Made by a program: the position numbers and the translations under genes. The notes below the pieces were generated by a model. The model made no database searches and was not told the origin of the DNA. It saw only the letters and a list, made by a program, of their open reading frames with translations. From Mugil cephalus (lineage: Eukaryota; Chordata; Actinopteri; Mugiliformes; Mugilidae), in contig NC_061770.1 of the NCBI RefSeq assembly GCF_022458985.1, positions 34,701,599-34,765,598 of the forward strand: DNA of 64,000 nucleotides. The letters run 5' to 3'. Each line of letters begins with the position of its first letter. Position 1 is the stretch's first letter. This document shows, in pieces, positions 24,401 to 40,100 of this stretch.

Positions 24401-25535
24401 GCACAAAATGCACCCATTTGTAACTTCAGATCCCATTAATAATAACAATGATAGTTTCAATCAGGTTTTGCTTAAAGCAGTGCTGTATAATTTGATTAGT
24501 TTCACATTAGGCCGTATTGAGCTCCTTTTTTTTTTTTTTTTAAAGTTGAATTGTTTCCATTTTTTTCTGGGCAGTAATCAAGATGCAGAGAAAACCTGAG
24601 GCAAGATGGAGAATGGCAAAGCTTAAAAATCAATAAATCGTTCAGCGTTTAAAATGTCACCAAACTCTGAAATCCACCCGTCACTATTATCGTTCCCTGA
24701 AGCTCAGGTTAACATGTTTTTAGTGCTTCATTTGTTACCTACCTACACTCCCCTTAATGTTTGATTTTACCGTCTCAAAGACAAGGGCGAACCCGCCGAA
24801 TATTCACATCTGAGAGGCTGCTCCGCTCCGGGGACGTGTTTCTGCTCAGAAATGATCCGTAGACAACGAGTTACTGAAACATTTGGCGCCTGCTCTGGAG
24901 TCACATTAGGACATTAATCCTTCCATCGGAGGATGGAGAGTTTAAACCCAGGTCAGGGATGTGAGCCGGGCTCTCGGTGCCCTCTAGTGTCGACTGGAGG
25001 TTCGGTTCCTGTGAGCAGAGGATGCTGCTACAATGCATTTACACTCAGAGTCAAGTCACATCCTGAAACCATGTCTCCAGGGAAAGGAAAACATTTGTGT
25101 TTATATCAGAGTTCATTTGCACAGAAATCCAGACAGAAATTTGGTGCAGGGGGTCTTTCCTCCTCGAAATATCTTTTTTAACATTAATGTGTGACTTTGA
25201 CCCCATCATATGATGACATTGAAAGCACATGAGCGCATCCTAGATGCAAAACAAGATATTTTGAAGCCTCTTTAAAGGATTTCTTCACTTTATATTATCC
25301 TTGAAAATCCTACTGTGTGTCTAGATTGTTAGGATTATTATTTGCAGTCAGATAATTTACCAATAAATGGGGAGAATTTCTTCCTGACTTTGAAAGAATG
25401 ACTAAAATACTTCGTAAATTAGATCTTAAACTGGACATTTCTACATATACTCTGGTTCCAGGAAGAACTATACACCACATACTATATTTCTGGCCTATGT
25501 GAGTCCTGTTGTTTTGTGGATAAAGGCTGGAAAGT
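21481..25535. other. Non-coding stretch with low-complexity runs
   Basis: No exon, RNA gene or intact mobile element is recognised. Contents: G-run at 22991-23003; T-run at 23249-23263; GT- and G-rich tract at 23303-23343; poly-A at 23403-23414; T-run at 24524-24541. A 28-bp piece near 24360 (GTGGTCATAATGTTGTGGCT) is a lone terminus of MITE family A. Confidence 0.45.
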
Positions 25536-25549
25536 TTTGACTTGATGCT

Positions 25550-26155
25550 AGGCCCGGGCGTGTCGATCTAAGTATCGAAAGTACCGATACCAAGGCTAGT
25601 ATCGGATCGGATCGATACTAGCGTGATGAGATCGATACTTTTGTTACAGTCAGTTTTCTATAGGCTCATTAATGGCCAATCATCAACAAGCATAGTCTCT
25701 AAAATATGCGTTATCCTTAACAAAACAGTCCATTAAAATATGCTAACTGCCGTTTACATGCTATGGTGTTTGAGATGTTTTGCCTCCAGCTAAGCCCCGC
25801 CCCTCAAAAAATGTCACACTGTTTATAAACTGTGAAGAGATCTGTACAGAATTTACATTCCACTGTTGTTGTGTTGTTTACATTATTATATTTATATTTT
25901 TGACATTGTTCCTTTTTCCTGTTTTGCACGGATGCCATTTTTTTCTAGGACTGTGTAGAACAAGGAGAATTGTTTAATTTTTATACTGTTAAATTAATTT
26001 ATATTGTAATAGAAACAGGCTCATTTGCCTAAAATATTTGTCCTGTGTCAATAATCAACTAACTGAAGGCAAAGTTACAAAGTGGCGATACTAGCCCGGT
26101 ATTTACTTGGTATCGGCTCGATACCCAGATTACCAGTATCACCCACCCCTACTTG
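25550..26155. mobile_element. MITE-like element with GATACC-rich ends
   Basis: Left part GTATCGAAAGTACCGATACC and AAGGCTAGTATCGGATCG is mirrored by the right part CTAGCCCGGTATTTACTTGG and TATCGGCTCGATACC..CACCCACCCCTA. The mirrored blocks (CTAGTATCG / CGATACTAG; GGTATCGG / CCGATACC) indicate inverted-repeat ends about 600 bp apart. Between them is AT-rich DNA without a transposase. A related element lies at 35745-36200. Confidence 0.7.
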
Positions 26156-26159
26156 ATGC

Positions 26160-26275
26160 TCATCGCTAACAAGATAAGCTAAGCTAAGCTAAGCTAAGCT
26201 AAGATAAGATAAGATAAGATAAGATAAGATAAGATAAGATAAGATAAGATAAGATAATACTTCATTGATCCCAAG
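26160..26275 (+). repeat. Pentamer microsatellite next to a retroelement-like tail
   Basis: (AAGCT/AAGAT)n units run 26171-26258, shifting from GCTAA to GATAA, and are followed by ATACTTCATTGATCCCAAGTC. In fish genomes a (GATAA)n-type tract next to CTTTATTGATCCC is a common 3-prime tail of LINE or SINE copies, so this is probably such a tail, read on the minus strand. Confidence 0.7.
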
Positions 26276-26554
26276 TCAAGAAAACTAGAGACCAAAGAGA
26301 AATTAAATAGAACAGAGAGAGGAGGCAGCAGAAAGACATTAAATAGGACAGAGACGACAAAATAACCGCTACACGAGAACAAAGTGACAAAAGTTGTAAA
26401 TAAAGTGACGATGGCAGCGGGTACAAAGGAGCGTCTGGGCCCATCAGCTCATCGTGCACCAACATTAAACAGCCGCGTTTCTTCCTCATATTAATTTTTT
26501 TCAGCGCTGTTTCTCTTCTCGTTTACTACCCACACATCTGTGTGCTTCTGCTTT

Positions 26555-26630
26555 ATCCGCCACTACATTATGACCACCGACAGGAGAAGTAAATAGCATT
26601 TAAACCATCTTGTGACAACATGAACTACTA
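26555..26630 (+). mobile_element. MITE-like element, family A fragment
   Basis: CCACTACATTATGACCACCG, ACAGGAGAAGTAAATAGCAT and TTAAACCATCTTGTGACAAC are the left end of family A; the rest is missing. Confidence 0.75.
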
Positions 26631-27394
26631 AAAAAAAAGTCACAGGGGGAGAGACAGAAAGCAAAGTCACACTAGAGCAGTAGAAATAATTATAAATAAT
26701 AAGATAATATGGACAATAAAAAGAAAAAGAAATGAGAAGAATGTTCAGTTTTCCAGGTTTACTTAACCACATACACTTCTCCCTTCAGTTCGTCCAAACC
26801 CTTCTCTATGACTTCTCTCCATCCCTTTTGATCCTCCTCCTCCTCCTCCTCCACCGCGACAGCTTCATCACCTGAGAGGAATAACTCAGAGGATCAACAT
26901 AATCACCACTCAAACACCATGTGTCACTTTCAGCCCCACAGTGGAAACGATCACTTCTTTCCCTCCTTTACACCCGGCGCACTGCTGGTGCTTTTACAGC
27001 TTTAATTTCAGCTCTAATTTCACCTGTATTCGTCATCAGAGTGATCAGAGTGTGTGTAACTAGCTGCTCTCTAACGTCATTTCTCAGTTTGAGGTCGTTC
27101 TGTTGAAGGTTCATTCTTTCAGGTGCATCGTCTGACCCCCTAGAATAAAACAGAATCTCGTTATTGTCACTGTAACATGGGAACTAAGTGCAGCCCATTC
27201 AGTGCAAAGAATTAAGGCTCCTTGAACGTACTGCGAGACATGGACGCCGTAGCCTACGTAGCTAGCCTACGCTGGTGCAAGCCATATAAGCCACGTTCAC
27301 AGGCTGTAGTAGTACATATCCCTGGTCTATGTGTGGCGCTGTTTCTGCTATAAAACTCAGTCAAATCAAACAAGCGGATTGAATCACCTCCAGA
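26631..27394. other. Non-coding stretch
   Basis: No exon is recognised. A short (CTC)n run lies near 26833-26850. Near 27240-27290 GTAGCCTACGTAGCTAGCC reads as a small imperfect palindrome. Confidence 0.4.
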
Positions 27395-27860
27395 ATTGGA
27401 AAAAACTGCAGTTCATCAAGTGGCCACTAGAGGCTCCAAAAGGCAGCAAGTCCCCATAGACCCTCATGTTAAAAAGCTCAACTTCACAGCATTATTAAAC
27501 ATGTTTACAGCCTGGTACAAAAAAGCAATTTAAGTCTAAAAAGTGTATTTCACTATTCATGGCAATTGTACTGGGGGTGCTTTTTTTTTCTATCTCATTC
27601 ATTTATTTTTTATTACTGTTTAAAATTCTGCATAAAATTCCGCTTTGAGTGACCGATGGTAGCCTGAGCTAACAGGTAGTGAAGCGTTGAGTGGGCGGAT
27701 CTCAAAGCCCGAGAACGACCCGCCCATGCCCATATTTGGAGTGTCCGCGTGTGGGCGGAGTAAAGCTCATCCAACATGGCGACCGCAGGCACCGCCCACT
27801 TCGGGCTTCATTTTGAACGTTCAGAATCCAGTGGTTGACGTCACGATGGGTCTGGCAAAA
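27395..27860. mobile_element. Interspersed element, family C
   Basis: Same block order as 14331-14680: CTGCAGTTCATCAAGTGG, CCCCATAGACCCTCATG, CAGCATTATTAAACATGTTT, CAGCCTGGTACAAAAAA, then CTCATCCAACATGGCGACCG and TTCAGAATCCAGTGGTTGAC. It carries about 100 bp near 27640-27750 missing from the other copy. No coding potential. Confidence 0.75.
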
Positions 27861-28880
27861 TCTTTGGTTGATTAGACGTTTTCTTTATCCATATAGTTTT
27901 TAAAATTCTCCCCCACAAATTTAAATTTCTTTACATACACATTTACATGCATCCAACATATTTTAGTGAAGGGATAGGGGAGTTCAATATAGAACATGTA
28001 TAATAAGTAGGGGGTCTCTACTTAATCTATCTGAAGGTCTCTGAGGACCCTTACCATAAAATATGATGAAAGGTGATAATGTCTCAAATGGACATTTAGC
28101 CTTCTGAGGGTGTCCAATGGTGTTAAATACTATATTTATTGATTTAGTTCCTTATTTGAAATGCTAAAGACAACTTGGTTAATGTGAAACACTTTAGTGG
28201 ATTAATCTATCTGGAGAATTTAAAGGTCTAGAATCAGAAATTTGTGAATGTGCCGATGCCGTCTGTAAAGTGCCTCAACATGACCCCTGAATCCCAGGCG
28301 TGCTACTGTGTAATTGCCTGTGAGCCCGACCATAAATAAATAGCATTAGTTAGCGGCGTTGGTCTTCAGAGACACTCTGACGACTCAGACTATAGATGGA
28401 GTCGGTTTTTGAAGAAACAGATTAGGGATTAAACAGATTTGCTCGGTGGTGCAATTTCACTTTCTCGTTCTGGCTTCAGCTTCACTTGCAGCAGATCAAA
28501 TACCTGCCCACGTTTTATCTCTCTGATCCACCCCCGTCTGATCTCTTCAATCGTCTCAGATGCTTTCTGCTGTATTTATAAGGCACGTGTCTATTTTTAG
28601 ACGCCTCGCGATTTGAAAGCACTTCGAGAAAACTGAATGTTTGGAAGTTGTCCCGAAGATAAAGACAATCATTACTTTTTTTTGTTTGTTTGTTCTTTAT
28701 TTTGGCCTCGCTTATTAATAGAACTGCATCTGCATACAATATGTCCTCTCTCTGGAACGTAGTCAGGCCCCTTCACCTTTTGTGCATATTTTATTTTATT
28801 TTAAATTTTGCTATAAATATCTTTGAGATACTGTCATGATAAGATAGAAGCTAAATTATTTGGACATATTCTAAGCATTG
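27861..28880. other. Non-coding stretch
   Basis: AT-rich sequence without recognised exons or mobile elements. Confidence 0.4.
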
Positions 28881-28914
28881 GTTCCTGCTGTTCCCTGGCT
28901 GCTCATTCCTGGGT

Positions 28915-29010
28915 TAATACTGGAAGCATGGAGGTGGTAGCATCATGCTGTGGGGCAGCTCATCAGCAGCAGACTGGTCAAAACTGATGGAAAGGTGAAT
29001 TCAGTCAAAT
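28915..29010 (+). pseudogene. Tc1-like transposase remnant
   Basis: A plus-strand frame from about 28926 reads KHGGGSIMLWG and then Ser/Ala-rich residues before a stop. KHGGGSIMLWGC is a recurring motif of fish Tc1-like transposases. Only this part survives, the reading frame is broken, and AT-rich DNA follows. A second remnant of the same superfamily lies at 57930-58230 on the other strand. Confidence 0.65.
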
Positions 29011-29159
29011 ACAAAGATTATTATGTAACATTAAAGGAGGTCTGGACACTTTCTGAAGCAACCAACAACAAAAGTGTTCACCTGTAAGGGATGCTACCGA
29101 TATTTGTAAAATGACTCTCAAACTGTGACCTATTCAGGACAAAATACCAATAACAATTT

Positions 29160-29850
29160 AACAACTCCATCCACTTTTTTTTTTTTATGTATAATTGGCA
29201 CTTTTTGCAAAACCACTGCATAGTATTTATAACCACCATGTGCATGAAAATGACTTATAGTTGTATCGCTATGAAATTTGATATATTTTTATTATCTAGA
29301 CATGTTCAAATAAAACACCATCACATATGTTCATTTTTTATTTATTTATTTAGAATTTCTTTCAGAATTTTGTGCGAAAATTGTTATTATTATAGCCACG
29401 TACCAATAAACCAATCTTAATTTACTTAATTTATTGCATCACTGCTTTTATTTCCCTTTCTGAATAAAATAAAAAAAGAAAATTATATTCCAGATATTCT
29501 GAAATTTTATAGAATCAATTTTATATTGTAATATATAATATTATATATATAAAAAAAATGTTCATATAAAAAAAATATTCTAATATCTCTTATAAGCATA
29601 GGTAATATTAAAACGTTACATATTTAGGGGAGTAGTCTAATAAAATAAATAAGACAAATAAAAACATAAATATACTGATATTTCTAATACGCATATGTAA
29701 TATTAAAGTGTTATATTTTAGGGGAGTAATCCAATAAAATAAATAAAACAAATAAAAATTAAAAATTCTAATATGTATTATTAAAATAGTTATTATTAAA
29801 AGTTATCTTTCTAAGGGGTTCAATAAAATAAGAAATAATCACGTCCACTA
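29160..29850. other. Very AT-rich non-coding stretch upstream of rwdd4
   Basis: Runs of A and T with repeated AATAAAATAAATAA motifs; a block at 29590-29660 (TAATATTAAAACGTTACATA...GGGGAGTAGTC) recurs at 29700-29765, a local duplication of about 70-110 bp. No exon. Confidence 0.5.
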
Positions 29851-29859
29851 TTCACGGGT

Positions 29860-30046
29860 CAAAGTTCACCCACGGTGCCCACACAACTGCGCATGCGTAC
29901 ACTATCATGGTCGCGACTCCAGGCAGGAGAAGTTATGGCATCATTAACATAGTTTTAATGACAGAAAATGGGCTGTTGAGTGTGTAAACGTGTCGACTTT
30001 GGATCTCTACTCGGAGACAGTACAACACAGAAACAGACGGAAGAAC
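29860..30046 (+). promoter_or_regulatory. rwdd4: rwdd4 promoter and 5-prime UTR with NRF1-type site
   Basis: An abrupt rise in GC and CpG follows the AT-rich stretch. TGCGCATGCG at 29888-29897 contains the palindromic core bound by NRF1 (GCGCATGCGC-type), and the identical 10-mer is in the ing2 promoter (60680-60689). Further on are GTCGCGACTC and the 5-prime untranslated sequence leading to the ATG at 30047. No TATA box is visible. The transcription start is not determined. Confidence 0.65.
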
Positions 30047-32489
<2,443 letters not shown>

Positions 32490-32959
32490 GACCTGCTTCA
32501 ACTTCATCTACATGTTACATCTGACATAGGTGGTTGTGGTGTGTGTGTGGGGGGGGGTGACGGTGGACGCAGCTCTACTGTGATTTATTTTTATGTTTTA
32601 CAGCTGGGAGTTTCATCACAGCCCCTCGCTATCTTTTATTTTATTGTTTGTGGTGTTTGTGCGCTGCAGCCGGAGGAAGGAAGGGAACTGGATTCTGTTC
32701 CTCCAGTCAGCGCCGACTCTTCCCAGGAGTTTGCTCCGGGTGAACTTACTGCCACGTTTTCAGCCCCCCCCCACCACCTGTCGCCGGAGCCTTTACCCGA
32801 AGCAGTAGCATCGTCCTGCTGTTACGTTCAGGCACCAGGCGACTTTGTGAACACAGAGAACGTTTTTAATAGCCCACCAAATGTTACTCCTTTCATCGAT
32901 TTCTTATTCTGGTAAATGTTTCCCTACGACTTAGTAATAATAAAAAAGAAGCTGAATTT

Positions 32960-32998
<39 letters not shown>

Positions 32999-34166
32999 AA
33001 ATAAAACTAAATTTGATCTACTGCTTGTGTGACAGTGTCTGTTCATCAATTTGAAGCAGATGAAATTTCAAGTTGAGCAAAAGCAACGACGTCAAAGAAA
33101 CTAAATTAAAACGTTCCACTCTCATTTATGGCTTTTTCCTTTATGAATGAAAACTGCAGTGGATCATGTTATGATGTCAGTGCTACAGGATTGTGTGACC
33201 AACTCATCTTTTATTTAACTACATTTATCAGAACTGAAATGACCTAAAACTGGTCTACAAGGTCCTTCCATCGACTGGATATACCAGGGCTCATATACCA
33301 TGAACAAGAAGAAGTGTCTTGTTTTTCTACCTAAATTTCACAAAATTTGCATTCATGGGGTTTTATAAATACAACCATCATAGAAAGTGATACTGGAATT
33401 TCTTTATGTACAATATAGATACAAATACTAAAGAACTACATAAAGTATGCAAAGAACCATTCCCCAAATAAAGAGGTTCTTCAGCTGGTGCTGGTTCTTG
33501 TTAGAACCATAGGAACTTTTCAGGATCAGCCTTATTGTCCGAGCATGTGTGCACATACGAGGAATCTGACTTCTGTCACTTCGCTCAATGGAACGAGACT
33601 AAGCATGAAAATAAAAGCATTAAAAAATAGGAAACCGTACCACACAAATTAGACTTGATTTAAGAACCACCATTTTTTCAATACAGTTCAATAACACTCT
33701 GTGTGTTTGCTCTGTGAGGGTTGACATTTAGAATTTGTAAGTATTTCAATGATATAAAGGGACAAATGGCCACTTAAATACAGTCTGGTCCAGGATTTGT
33801 CATTACTCTGGGACTCATGTATTCAGAGGAACGTGTACAGATGTTCCCAGTCAAATAAATAAATAAAAATAGTGACGTTTACTTGCTGGCGGTAAAGACC
33901 AGCTGGAGTGACCTAAGCTCGATGTTTCCGTTTGTATCAAGTGTACGCGTTTAATTATTTATTTTATTTATTTATTTATTTTTTATTCTACGGCACAGAG
34001 AACTTAAACAAAAGCCTTGGCACCCAATTTATAGTGACTAAGTACTGTTAACTGGTGTATTTAGTTGACCAAGTGTTTTATTTTGAAATTCTGCGTTGGG
34101 GGTTGTGCGTTTCTCCTGCGCTCTTTACGCACGGATGGCTCAGGTCGGGACGAGCTGGTGACAGAG
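32490..34166 (+). other. rwdd4 3-prime UTR and intergenic spacer
   Basis: The 3-prime UTR probably reaches the AATAAA at 32939. A (TA)n run is at 32968-32994. The remainder up to the next gene is AT-rich without recognised elements, apart from (ATTT)n near 33955-33985. The 5-prime UTR of the next gene must lie at its right end, but no promoter motif is clear. Confidence 0.5.
32939..32944 (+). terminator. rwdd4: Poly(A) signal, probable, rwdd4
   Basis: AATAAA about 450 nt after the stop codon, the first canonical signal downstream, followed by AT- and T-rich sequence. Position alone supports the assignment. Confidence 0.55.
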
Positions 34167-37100
34167 ATGTGGAGCTTCTACCAAAACGGGCTTTTACCCG
34201 CAAAGAAGAAAGTAAGTGTTCAGTTTCATCAGCATTAATGAAAGAAATTTGACAAAATGGAGCAAATAACTGTTTTTTATAGTCGGAAGCTATAGAGAAT
34301 TAAAAAAAAGAACGACAATACAAACGTATATTGTCTAATTTGTCTCGAACCGTAACTCAAGTCTGGAGACTGAAAGTGTAGAGAACCATCAATCCATGTA
34401 AACGCGTAAAAGCTGGAAGCTATGACACTAAACCGAATAACTGTTTTCCTTTGATTTCGTTTCGCAGCAAACTAAAGAGACTCTGATACTCCCAGCGATA
34501 ACCAGCGGCCTCACTTCACAGTGTCAGGTGATATTTACAATCTGAATCCACTCATTCACTCATTAAATTGTCTGAAAAGAGGAAAAACAAAAGCACCGGA
34601 AGAGTTGTCTATAAATTAATCTAAACAACTATTAACAAACGAATCCTCCTTCGATAATCATCCAGTGCTCTGATAACAAGACCAGTTTAATTAACTACCT
34701 GACGAGCTCTTCATAAAAAGTGCCATTAATACACATGATTGACTTGTTTTGTAGAGGACAAAGGGACATAGCAACAAACCGACAGACGGATCCAGAACCA
34801 GAAATCACCTCAGGGTAAACCACTCTCAAGGCACGACCCAGAAGTTCTTCGATTTATTCATGAGTTAAACAATCTATCAATTTCTGCAGCTGGATTATCC
34901 CGTGTGTCAACCACAACTCAAACAAAATAAGCCCAAAATTCTTCCTCGTGGACAAGATGATGTTTTCTTACCAGGCAAAGTTGACTTTTTCAAGGTATGT
35001 TTATTTTATTATTGTTTTATAGAATAAGCTTAACTCAACTGACCTCCCAGACTTAATGTTGTTACTGTGGGCGACAGGTTAAGTCTGACAAGGCCTTGGT
35101 GGAGTCATGTGAGCGTGGAACTAGGAAGGAGTCCTCGTCAAAGTTACTGAGGAGCAATGAGGTGGACGAGAGACACGTCAACAAAACCTCTAATGCATAT
35201 TTAGGATTCAACAACGAGGACAAACTTCGTACTGGACTAGAAGAGAAAAGGTTCATGATCTACGTTTGTGGTGGATATAAAGGTAGGAATCAACAAACAT
35301 GACATAGTAGTTATAATAACACTGGGGGAAAAAATCATCTAAATTTCACTTTAAGTCTGACCTGAATATGAGTTACACCAGTCAGCCACAACATTATGAC
35401 CACTGACAGGAGTAAGAAAATAACATTTAAACCATCTTGTGACAGTTCAGTGTTGTGCTGGGAAACAAACTTTTGGACCTGGTATTCATTCATTGGGATG
35501 TTATTTAGACATGTAGCACCCACCTAGACGAGACCAGACACCCCCACTCCATAGCAATGACACTTCTTGATGGCAGTAGGATGTAGCCTGACACAAGCAC
35601 AAAAACTGTTCAGGAACAACTAAAAAAACTAGAAGAGCAGCACAAGGTGTTGATCTGGCCTCCAAATTCACTAGATCCCAAACTGATCAAGTATCTGTGA
35701 GATGTAACTTTGAGTTTTCTTTGTGTCAGACAGGAGTAATTAGGGCTGGGTGTCATTTAAAACATTTTGATGCCAGTACCGATACCAGTACCGATACCAG
35801 TAACCTTAAAATTATACCGATACCAATTGAGTACTACATTCGATATTAATCATGTGAATAGAAAGAAATCAGTTGTTTAAATTTCACCACTCCTCCCTAT
35901 TTAAAAGATTGTTGCCCAAATGCATTTTGAAAGTCTTCAAACTACTGAAAACTTTCTTTAATAACTACACAAACCTGTACAACAAATATTATAAGTATTA
36001 TTTGGGCTGTGTAATTGTCGACATCACAACCATGGACCAATATTTTCTAACCTCATCAAACATGGAGAATGTAGCCACTGACCAGTGAGTCATCCACATG
36101 TTTTACTTGTTAATTAGGTAGAAATTAGCGAGCAAGTTAGCGTTACCACACACAACTGCCTACTACAAGATGCCAAAAACAATTTTCTTAAAAATAAATG
36201 TAATACATTTTTTTTTCTAGATCTTGGTACAAAAACAACCGACTGAATAGGACCCAAAGACCCCCATGAACAACATTCATTAGACCCTCAGAAGGTCCAT
36301 GTCCATTCTCTGATGAAAAATCAGAAATAAATAAATGGAAATTGCCAATGCTAACACATTGCTTTAGCAGCTATTATCATGCCATATAGTAGTAGTGCAC
36401 AAATGCATGAGTAATACGTGAGAAGAAATTAGAGGATAGGCGCTCGGTGCAAGATTTCAACATCATGAGCAGCAACAATTCTTGCCACTGACATTGCGGC
36501 AGAAACTCATCTGTATAACATTGGTTTTGTATGTATGTGTGTGATTCAGACACAACTGCAGAGAGAAGTGCACTCGTGGAGGAAATTTATCCCAGACTGT
36601 ATCTGTACTGTAAGCAGCGTGGCTACGACTTCAGGATGGTTGACCTACGGGCAGGTGTTGGAAATCCTGCTTCCGAACGCCACGACACTGTAAAGCTGCA
36701 TGTGGAGAATCTCCAGCTGTGTCAGAAAACTCCAGGTCCAAACTTTATTGTAAGAGATTTACCATAAGAGAGCACAGTAATTCATTGATCTCCTAGCAAA
36801 AGAAGCATGGAGATACTCTAGTTCAAGAGATAAATAATGCCTCGTTGTCCTGGTCTGTTGGTCAGTTGTTTGTAGGACAGAAGTATGAGGTTCAGAGTCT
36901 TCCCTCAACTATCACCAGAGAAGCTTTCGAGGCTATAGTGAGAGCACTGGAGAGACACAGAGGAGAACAGATGTCCAAGATGAAACCTCAGGAAGAGTTT
37001 TCTGCCTCAGGCTCACGGTCCAGCATCACTACTACTCACAGGGACTCCAACAGTTTTGTCCAAGAATCCATTTATGGGAATTATCTGAATATTGGAGAAA

Positions 37101-40100
37101 ACGCCACAGGTTCAGAAATGCTGAGCCAGAGCTCTCGCAGCTCATTTTCTGATGAAGAAGAAGATGACCCTGGCCCACTTGGTGTGAAGAACCAAGAAGA
37201 TTTGGACAAAGACTTAACTCTACTGCGGTTGTGGTATAAGTTGGATGAGAACTTCTCTCCTCCTGTCTATGGGCTACTTCCCATCAGGTGAAAAACTTGC
37301 TGTTCAACATTTTAGTTTTCTGTTGTTCTGACATTTCCCAGGACCAGTAATACCTCATCTATAACAAGGGTTCACTGTCTGCAGAAGATGACTTTAACAA
37401 CCCCTTCCTGGTATGTCTTGCTGCCATTTACAGTACCCATTATCCTAACATGTCAAACATGGACAAGGAGGGCCAGAAGAAAGCCAGGAAGGACTGGAGC
37501 ACCACCTGCCAAAGGTTGTGGCGAGTTCTGCAATGCAGTGCTGTTGAGGCACTTGGTCAAGAGGAGGCATCACTGTTACTCAGGACAGGTAAGGTCTGGA
37601 AACTCAGTCAGATGCTTTAGGAACAACTTGTGGAGTTTATTGAAAACGTTTAATCTAAGTAGCTTCTTCGCTTCTAAAGACCTGGAGGCAAATATCTGGT
37701 CATTAACATAAAATAGTCAAGGAAATTTCTGATGGGCAACACCCACAGATGTCCTTATTTAAACCTCAGCTACCCTTAGAACTGAAGAAGCTACTCGGAT
37801 GAGCGGTAAAATGTCTTCAAGGAACTCTTCAAGAAAGTCCAGTTTCCTTTCTGTCACATTTTTGGATATGGCATGATCTGGAGAACTAAGAACCTTCACA
37901 GACATGAAGGCCCCAGTTCAATAAGTTTCTTGCTTGTTTCTATCATTTAAATCAACATAACAAGTTAAGAATTTTTCAGCTTAATTTAACGGGTTCTTGG
38001 TATTCCAACTTAAGGGCTTAATCCAGTTCAATGAAATTTAAATATCAATGTGTCCACCTAACTTGACTTGAATATGAGTTTTAAAATGGTAACTGGATCT
38101 CTCAAAGTTGAGTTAACTCAGTTTATCACACATTATTCATTATTATACAGGAAAGGATGTTACAATGCCTTGTGCCAAAATCCCAGATGAAACACATTTA
38201 GAAGTCGAGTCCAACTGAACAAACCATCAGCAGGCTAGCAGTCAGCTACTAGCTAGCAACTAGCAACCAAGAAGACTAAGACTACTCAGCTAGTCTTACC
38301 TTTAGCATGCTCCTCAGCTAGCATGTTTCCTCTTTAGCCACAGCCACTCACTTGCTCGCTCTGCTGCCAGGGACATGTTTAAAGTTGAGTTAACTCATGT
38401 ATTTAAGGCAGCTTTTGAACTTAAGTTTATAACAGTAGATTTGGAACAAAATGACTATTTTTTTTAATGCCTAGTTCTTGACTGGGAGGTGGAGACAGCT
38501 CTGCAGTCTGTACCGCCAGAGGAGCACTGCCACTGTTACAAAAGAGTGATCCCAGATCTTCATTACAACATGAAGAACCAACACGCAGCTCGATACGTCG
38601 ACCTCCTGAAGGGACAAGCGCGACTTGATCCAGTACTCAGCAAAGCGCACAAGTGTTTTGTTGACCGTCTCCATAAAAAGGTAGTTTCCATATTAGTACA
38701 TACATTGCACTATGGAGTGTTTGTTCCTGATAACATTTTAAGCTGTTCAAAAGGCTACTGATTTCTAGTTATCTAGCCTGCAAACTGGCAGAAAGAGTAT
38801 TCTCTCCCACGGTGAGGTGTTTGTTTGTTACTCCATGGTTTTCCACTAAAGTTTATTCCTTTAATTTTTGTGTCTGCACCAACAAGCTGCGTCACACCAA
38901 CATCTATGAGCGTAACGTGAGCTGGGGACGGAAAGGCCTGAACCCCAAACACAATCGGTCCCACCGTTTCTATACTGAGCGCATCTCCTCCCATTTCCAG
39001 CGGACTGTCATCAACTCCTTCAAAAAGTACTGCATTGACACATAGTGTAGAAGTAGTAAGTGAACAAATATCTCTGTGTTTCATTGACGACTAAGAGATT
39101 TTTGTGTGCACCTTTACCTCCCCAGCTTGATGAAGATCCCCAATACTCCAGGGCCCTATGATGTGGTGAGGAGAATCGAAGCCAGAGCACAGATACAGGA
39201 GGAGATACAGCGTCATGTTAACTATGGGCTCCACCTGTGAGTATCATCGCCTTTATTATCTGGTGTGCATAGAGTACAGTGACTTTAAATCAGCTTCAGC
39301 TTCAAGTAGTTTCGAAAACTGAATCAGAAACTATGTGCAGAATGGCAGCATTAAAACGTTTTTGATGGAATTTGTTTAATTTGACTGGCATATTGTGAAT
39401 ACAAAGTCTATTGGAAATTGTTCGAACAGTCTGGTATTGAGTGTAAATGCAGTTCCTTCTATAGTGTATCTCCAAAGTTCCAGCTCAAGTTTCTCTTCTT
39501 TTGTCAGGGAGAAAAACTATACTTTGAGGCAGCCGTTCTTAGCTGATGTACGAAGAGCAGTGGAGCAGCCAAGAGCCAGACCAACCCTCCTGTTGGGACC
39601 ACCAGGCTCAGGGAAGAGCACCACCATGGCTGCAGTAGCTCAGCTAGCACCGTCCTGGCTGCCTGGGTGAGATGCTCAAAGCATGTAGCTTTGAGATAAA
39701 TTAAATAGAGGTAGTAATGTATGAAACACATTTATTTTGTTTGGTCTCATTGATTCAGCGCTGCGAATGTGTTGTTGCACTTTATTGGCTTCACGGGAGA
39801 GAGTAGGAACATCCGTCTGGTCCTGCAGAGCCTTTGTGTTCAGCTGGTTGAAATCTACTGTCCTCACACACAACTGTCAGAGGTGCCTCATAAAAAAAAC
39901 AAAAAAAACAAGACTTTGTAACATCTCGCCTGACTGACAGGTATTTGGACAATTTGTACTGTTGAGATTTAAATGGTTGTTTTTTCTGTTTCAGGGCCTC
40001 CCTCAACTGGTCAATGAGTTTTACTCTCTGTTGGAGCTTGTGCCAGCAGAGAAGCCTCTAGTGGTCATTTTAGATGGATTAGATGAGCTGTCTGAGGAAC

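Noticed and set aside
26160-26275. Possible CRISPR-like or regularly spaced array
   Set aside because: Units are contiguous pentamers with no spacers; it is a microsatellite. None of the tandem arrays in the window has unique spacers.
32541-32915. 124-codon ORF after rwdd4
   Set aside because: Lies wholly in the rwdd4 3-prime UTR; its composition is not protein-like and no family is recognised.
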